A stretch of DNA of 64,000 nt from Streptomyces paludis (GTDB lineage: Bacteria > Actinomycetota > Actinomycetes > Streptomycetales > Streptomycetaceae): positions 2,480,001 through 2,544,000 of the forward strand of contig NZ_CP031194.1 in NCBI RefSeq assembly GCF_003344965.1, read 5' to 3'. The position numbers were made by a program, and so were the translations under genes. Shown here in pieces: positions 62,083 to 64,000 of the stretch. Below the pieces are notes generated by a model, which was not told where the DNA came from, searched no databases, and saw nothing but the letters and a program-made list of their open reading frames with translations. Within the stretch, counting starts at the first letter, position 1, and each line of letters begins with the position of its first letter.

Positions 62083-62179
62083 GCACCCAGCCTAACGGCT
62101 GGCCGCGCGAACCCCACCCCCGCCGGTGATTCCCGCCGGTGGGCCCGACTGACCTGGCGCACGGGTCACAGCGCGCGGG

Positions 62180-63421
62180 TCACGGCACCGGGGACATCGT
62201 CTGCTTCGAGTCGCCCGGGGCTCCGTCCGTACCGTTGCCGCCCGTGGCCAGCCAGCCGCCCACCCCTACGGCCGCGATCAGCAGCACCGCCGCCGCGCCC
62301 AGCGTGATCCGGCGCTTGCGGACCGTCTCCGCCTTGTGGCGGGCCGAGCCCGGCCGGCGCTGTCCGGACGGGCGCGGGGCACGGGCCGTGCCGCGGGCGC
62401 CGCCCGCCAGCTCGTCGGGGGCCGGGACGCGCATGCTCGTATGCGTGTCGCGGTTGGAGTCGGGGGCGGCGCCGGGCACCAGCGGGACCGCCCCCCGGCG
62501 GCGCGGCTCCGTCTCGGCGGCGGGCCCCGGCTCCCGGTCGTCGTAGGGCTGCTGGGTGGGCTCGCCCTCCGGCTCGTCCACGTCCAGCGGGGGTATGCCG
62601 GCCAGCGTCGGCAGCTGCTCGCGCAGCCGGTCCGCCAGCTCCGAGGCGCGCAGCCGGGAGGCGGGGGCCTTCGCCAGGCACTGGACGAGGAGCTGCCACA
62701 GCTCCTCGGGGATGCCGGGCAGCGGGACGACGGTCTCGGTGACATGCCGGCGCAGTACGGCGCCGGGGTGGCCGCCGCCGAACGGCGTGAAGCCGGCGAG
62801 CAGCTCGTACAGGACCGTGGCCAGCGCGTAGATGTCGACGGCGGCGCGCGGCGGGAGGCCCTCGACGATCTCGGGGGCCAGATAGTCCGGCGTGCCGATG
62901 ATCTTGGACGCCTTGGTGCGCCGGGGGGTGTCGATCAGTTTGGCGACGCCGAAGTCGGTGAGCAGCGCGGGATGCGCGCCGCCCGGGCCGAGCGGGCCTT
63001 CCATGTCGAGCAGGATGTTCTCGGGCTTGACGTCGCGGTGGACGACTCCGGCCGCGTGCGCGGCGGCGAGTCCGTCGGCGATGTCGGCGACTATGGCGAC
63101 GGCCGCCTCGGGGGCGAGCCTGCGCTCGCGGTCCAGCCGGGTGCGCAGATCGGTGCCCCGGACCAGCTCCATGACGAGCGCCAGGTCGTTGCCGTCCACG
63201 ACGAGATCGTGGACGCCGACCACCCGGGGGTGGTCGAGCCCGAGCAGGGCGGTGCGCTCCTGGACGAAGCGTCCGACCAGCTCCTGGTCGGACGCGAGGT
63301 CCTCGCGCAGGAGTTTGATGGCGACGGGCCCCTCGGGGCCCTCGCCGAGCCACACCGTGCCGGCGCTGCCCCGCCCCAGGATCTGATGGGCGGTGTACCG
63401 GCTGCCGATATTCCGTGCCAA
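62180..63421 (-). CDS. pkaB: Serine/threonine protein kinase, membrane-anchored
   Basis: A 413-residue Hanks-type kinase. Gly-loop GRGSAGTVWLG, catalytic Lys36 (VAIKLLRE), HRDVKPENIL at 128, DFGVAKL at 156 and APEI for the activation segment. The kinase domain ends near 270. A Pro/Arg-rich linker and one helix (ITLGAAAVLLIAAVGVGGWLA) follow, with a short outer tail and no PASTA domain. Next to it is a second such gene, the arrangement of pkaA/pkaB in S. coelicolor; the symbol is by position. Confidence 0.9.
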   Translation of the reverse strand: MARNIGSRYTAHQILGRGSAGTVWLGEGPEGPVAIKLLREDLASDQELVGRFVQERTALLGLDHPRVVGVHDLVVDGNDLALVMELVRGTDLRTRLDRERRLAPEAAVAIVADIADGLAAAHAAGVVHRDVKPENILLDMEGPLGPGGAHPALLTDFGVAKLIDTPRRTKASKIIGTPDYLAPEIVEGLPPRAAVDIYALATVLYELLAGFTPFGGGHPGAVLRRHVTETVVPLPGIPEELWQLLVQCLAKAPASRLRASELADRLREQLPTLAGIPPLDVDEPEGEPTQQPYDDREPGPAAETEPRRRGAVPLVPGAAPDSNRDTHTSMRVPAPDELAGGARGTARAPRPSGQRRPGSARHKAETVRKRRITLGAAAVLLIAAVGVGGWLATGGNGTDGAPGDSKQTMSPVP

Positions 63422-63578
63422 GACTGCTCCCTCAGCGGCTGGCGTTGCCCCCTCAAAGTACGCGGGAATCGGGGTGCTCCGTGCCCCTGTTCACGCCGAG
63501 CCCTCGCTACGGCGGACGATTTGCGGCACTCCGGGGCTTCTGTCCCCGAAGTGCCACGGCAGGTGCCACGGCCGCCGG

Positions 63579-64000
63579 TCAGCCGCTGAAGCTCCGCACC
63601 CGCGCCGCCCAGTCCGACACCTTGTCGTAGGCCTGGCCGAGCGCGGAGAAGAAGCCCCGGGTGCTGCCGACCCACTCGGGCAGCGGGGTCAGCGTCCACA
63701 GGAGCCAGCAGCCGACGAAGAGCAGGATCACCATGAACAGGCAGCCCTTGAGGCAGCCGAGCCCGGGGATCTTCATCGGGTTGGAGCTGCGCTGACGCGG
63801 CTCGCGCGGCGGGCGCGGTTCGCGCTCCGGGCGGGGCGCCGGACGCGGGGGCTCCTGCTGGGGCGGCGGCTGGGGCGCGAACCGCTGCTGCTGCTGTTGC
63901 GGTTGTTGCTGCTGTTGCTGTTGCTGGGACCGCTGCGACCGGCGCTGCGACCGCTGGGGCTGCTGCTGGGGCGGTGGCTGCTGGGGCGGCGGTCCGTACT
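63579..64000 (-). CDS. pkaA: C-terminal part of a second kinase-like membrane protein (5' partial)
   Basis: The stop is at 63579 and the frame is open to the window end, so the N-terminus is missing. The visible 140 residues have a long Gln/Pro/Arg run (Gln stretches, then PPREPRQRSS), then a membrane helix (GCLFMVILLFVGCWLL) and a short outer tail (LPEWVGSTRGFFSALG). An ATG at 63776 is internal. A Pro/Gln linker plus helix after a kinase is the layout of the S. coelicolor PkaA; the kinase domain itself is outside the window, so this is inferred. Confidence 0.6.
   Translation of the reverse strand, partial: YGPPPQQPPPQQQPQRSQRRSQRSQQQQQQQQPQQQQQRFAPQPPPQQEPPRPAPRPEREPRPPREPRQRSSNPMKIPGLGCLKGCLFMVILLFVGCWLLWTLTPLPEWVGSTRGFFSALGQAYDKVSDWAARVRSFSG

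Overview
The window is high-G+C actinobacterial DNA and almost certainly comes from a Streptomyces chromosome. Genes use GTG and TTG starts, are joined by ATGA/GTGA overlaps, and include Streptomyces-type families: an Xre/DUF397 pair, a HupA-type HU protein, the nnaR-narK pair, sigU-rsuA, the matAB polysaccharide genes, a sortase E-type LAxTG protein and PkaA/PkaB-like kinases. From memory, the order murA-hupA-malic enzyme-helicase-rsuA-sigU-nnaR-narK-mat-ssrA-smpB-ctp-ftsX-ftsE-prfB-kinases matches the S. coelicolor SCO2949-SCO2974 region. This was not checked by alignment.

Layout. 1-1658: end of a glycine betaine/choline-type ABC operon. 1659-2758: non-coding, with a roughly 300-bp inverted repeat. 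2759-8396: small membrane proteins, a secreted purple-acid-phosphatase-like enzyme and a NicO/RcnA-type metal exporter with a His-rich loop. 8510-11705: an island of visibly lower G+C (a divergent Xre regulator facing a small Cys protein, a NUDIX hydrolase and an unknown protein). 11920-21782: SDR, Xre/DUF397 pair, two GNATs, Lon-like protease, IclR regulator, DNA helicase, Doc/antitoxin module and MFS exporter. 21994: tRNA-Cys. 22266-26904: three-subunit xanthine-dehydrogenase-type molybdoenzyme, preceded by PHO-box-like repeats. 27458-36918: DUF3039, UPF0301, murA, hupA, malic enzyme, a candidate sRNA, a HelD-like helicase and rsuA/sigU.

37914-42365: GNAT, nnaR, narK and an LLM oxidoreductase. 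An eight-copy array of exactly 11-bp direct repeats lies between narK and the LLM gene. 42746-48670: accessory region with an anti-sigma-like ATPase and its small partner, a UTRA-only protein next to a complete GntR/UTRA regulator, a nucleotidyltransferase, and a PIMT-like methyltransferase overlapping a 33-residue Cys-rich mini-gene, preceded by a tRNA-like RNA with its own terminator. 48682-50630: ECF41-type sigma factor, VOC protein and AraC regulator. 50758-55004: mat-type polysaccharide (PNAG-like) operon. 55268-64000: the conserved block ssrA (tmRNA), smpB, ctp protease, ftsX, ftsE, an LAETG surface protein, prfB and two serine/threonine kinases (the last cut by the window end).

The items most worth follow-up are the methyltransferase/mini-peptide pair, the two 11-bp repeat arrays upstream of nitrogen-related operons, the giant inverted repeat, the structured RNA at about 32.7 kb and the molybdoenzyme that lacks the usual catalytic glutamate motif.
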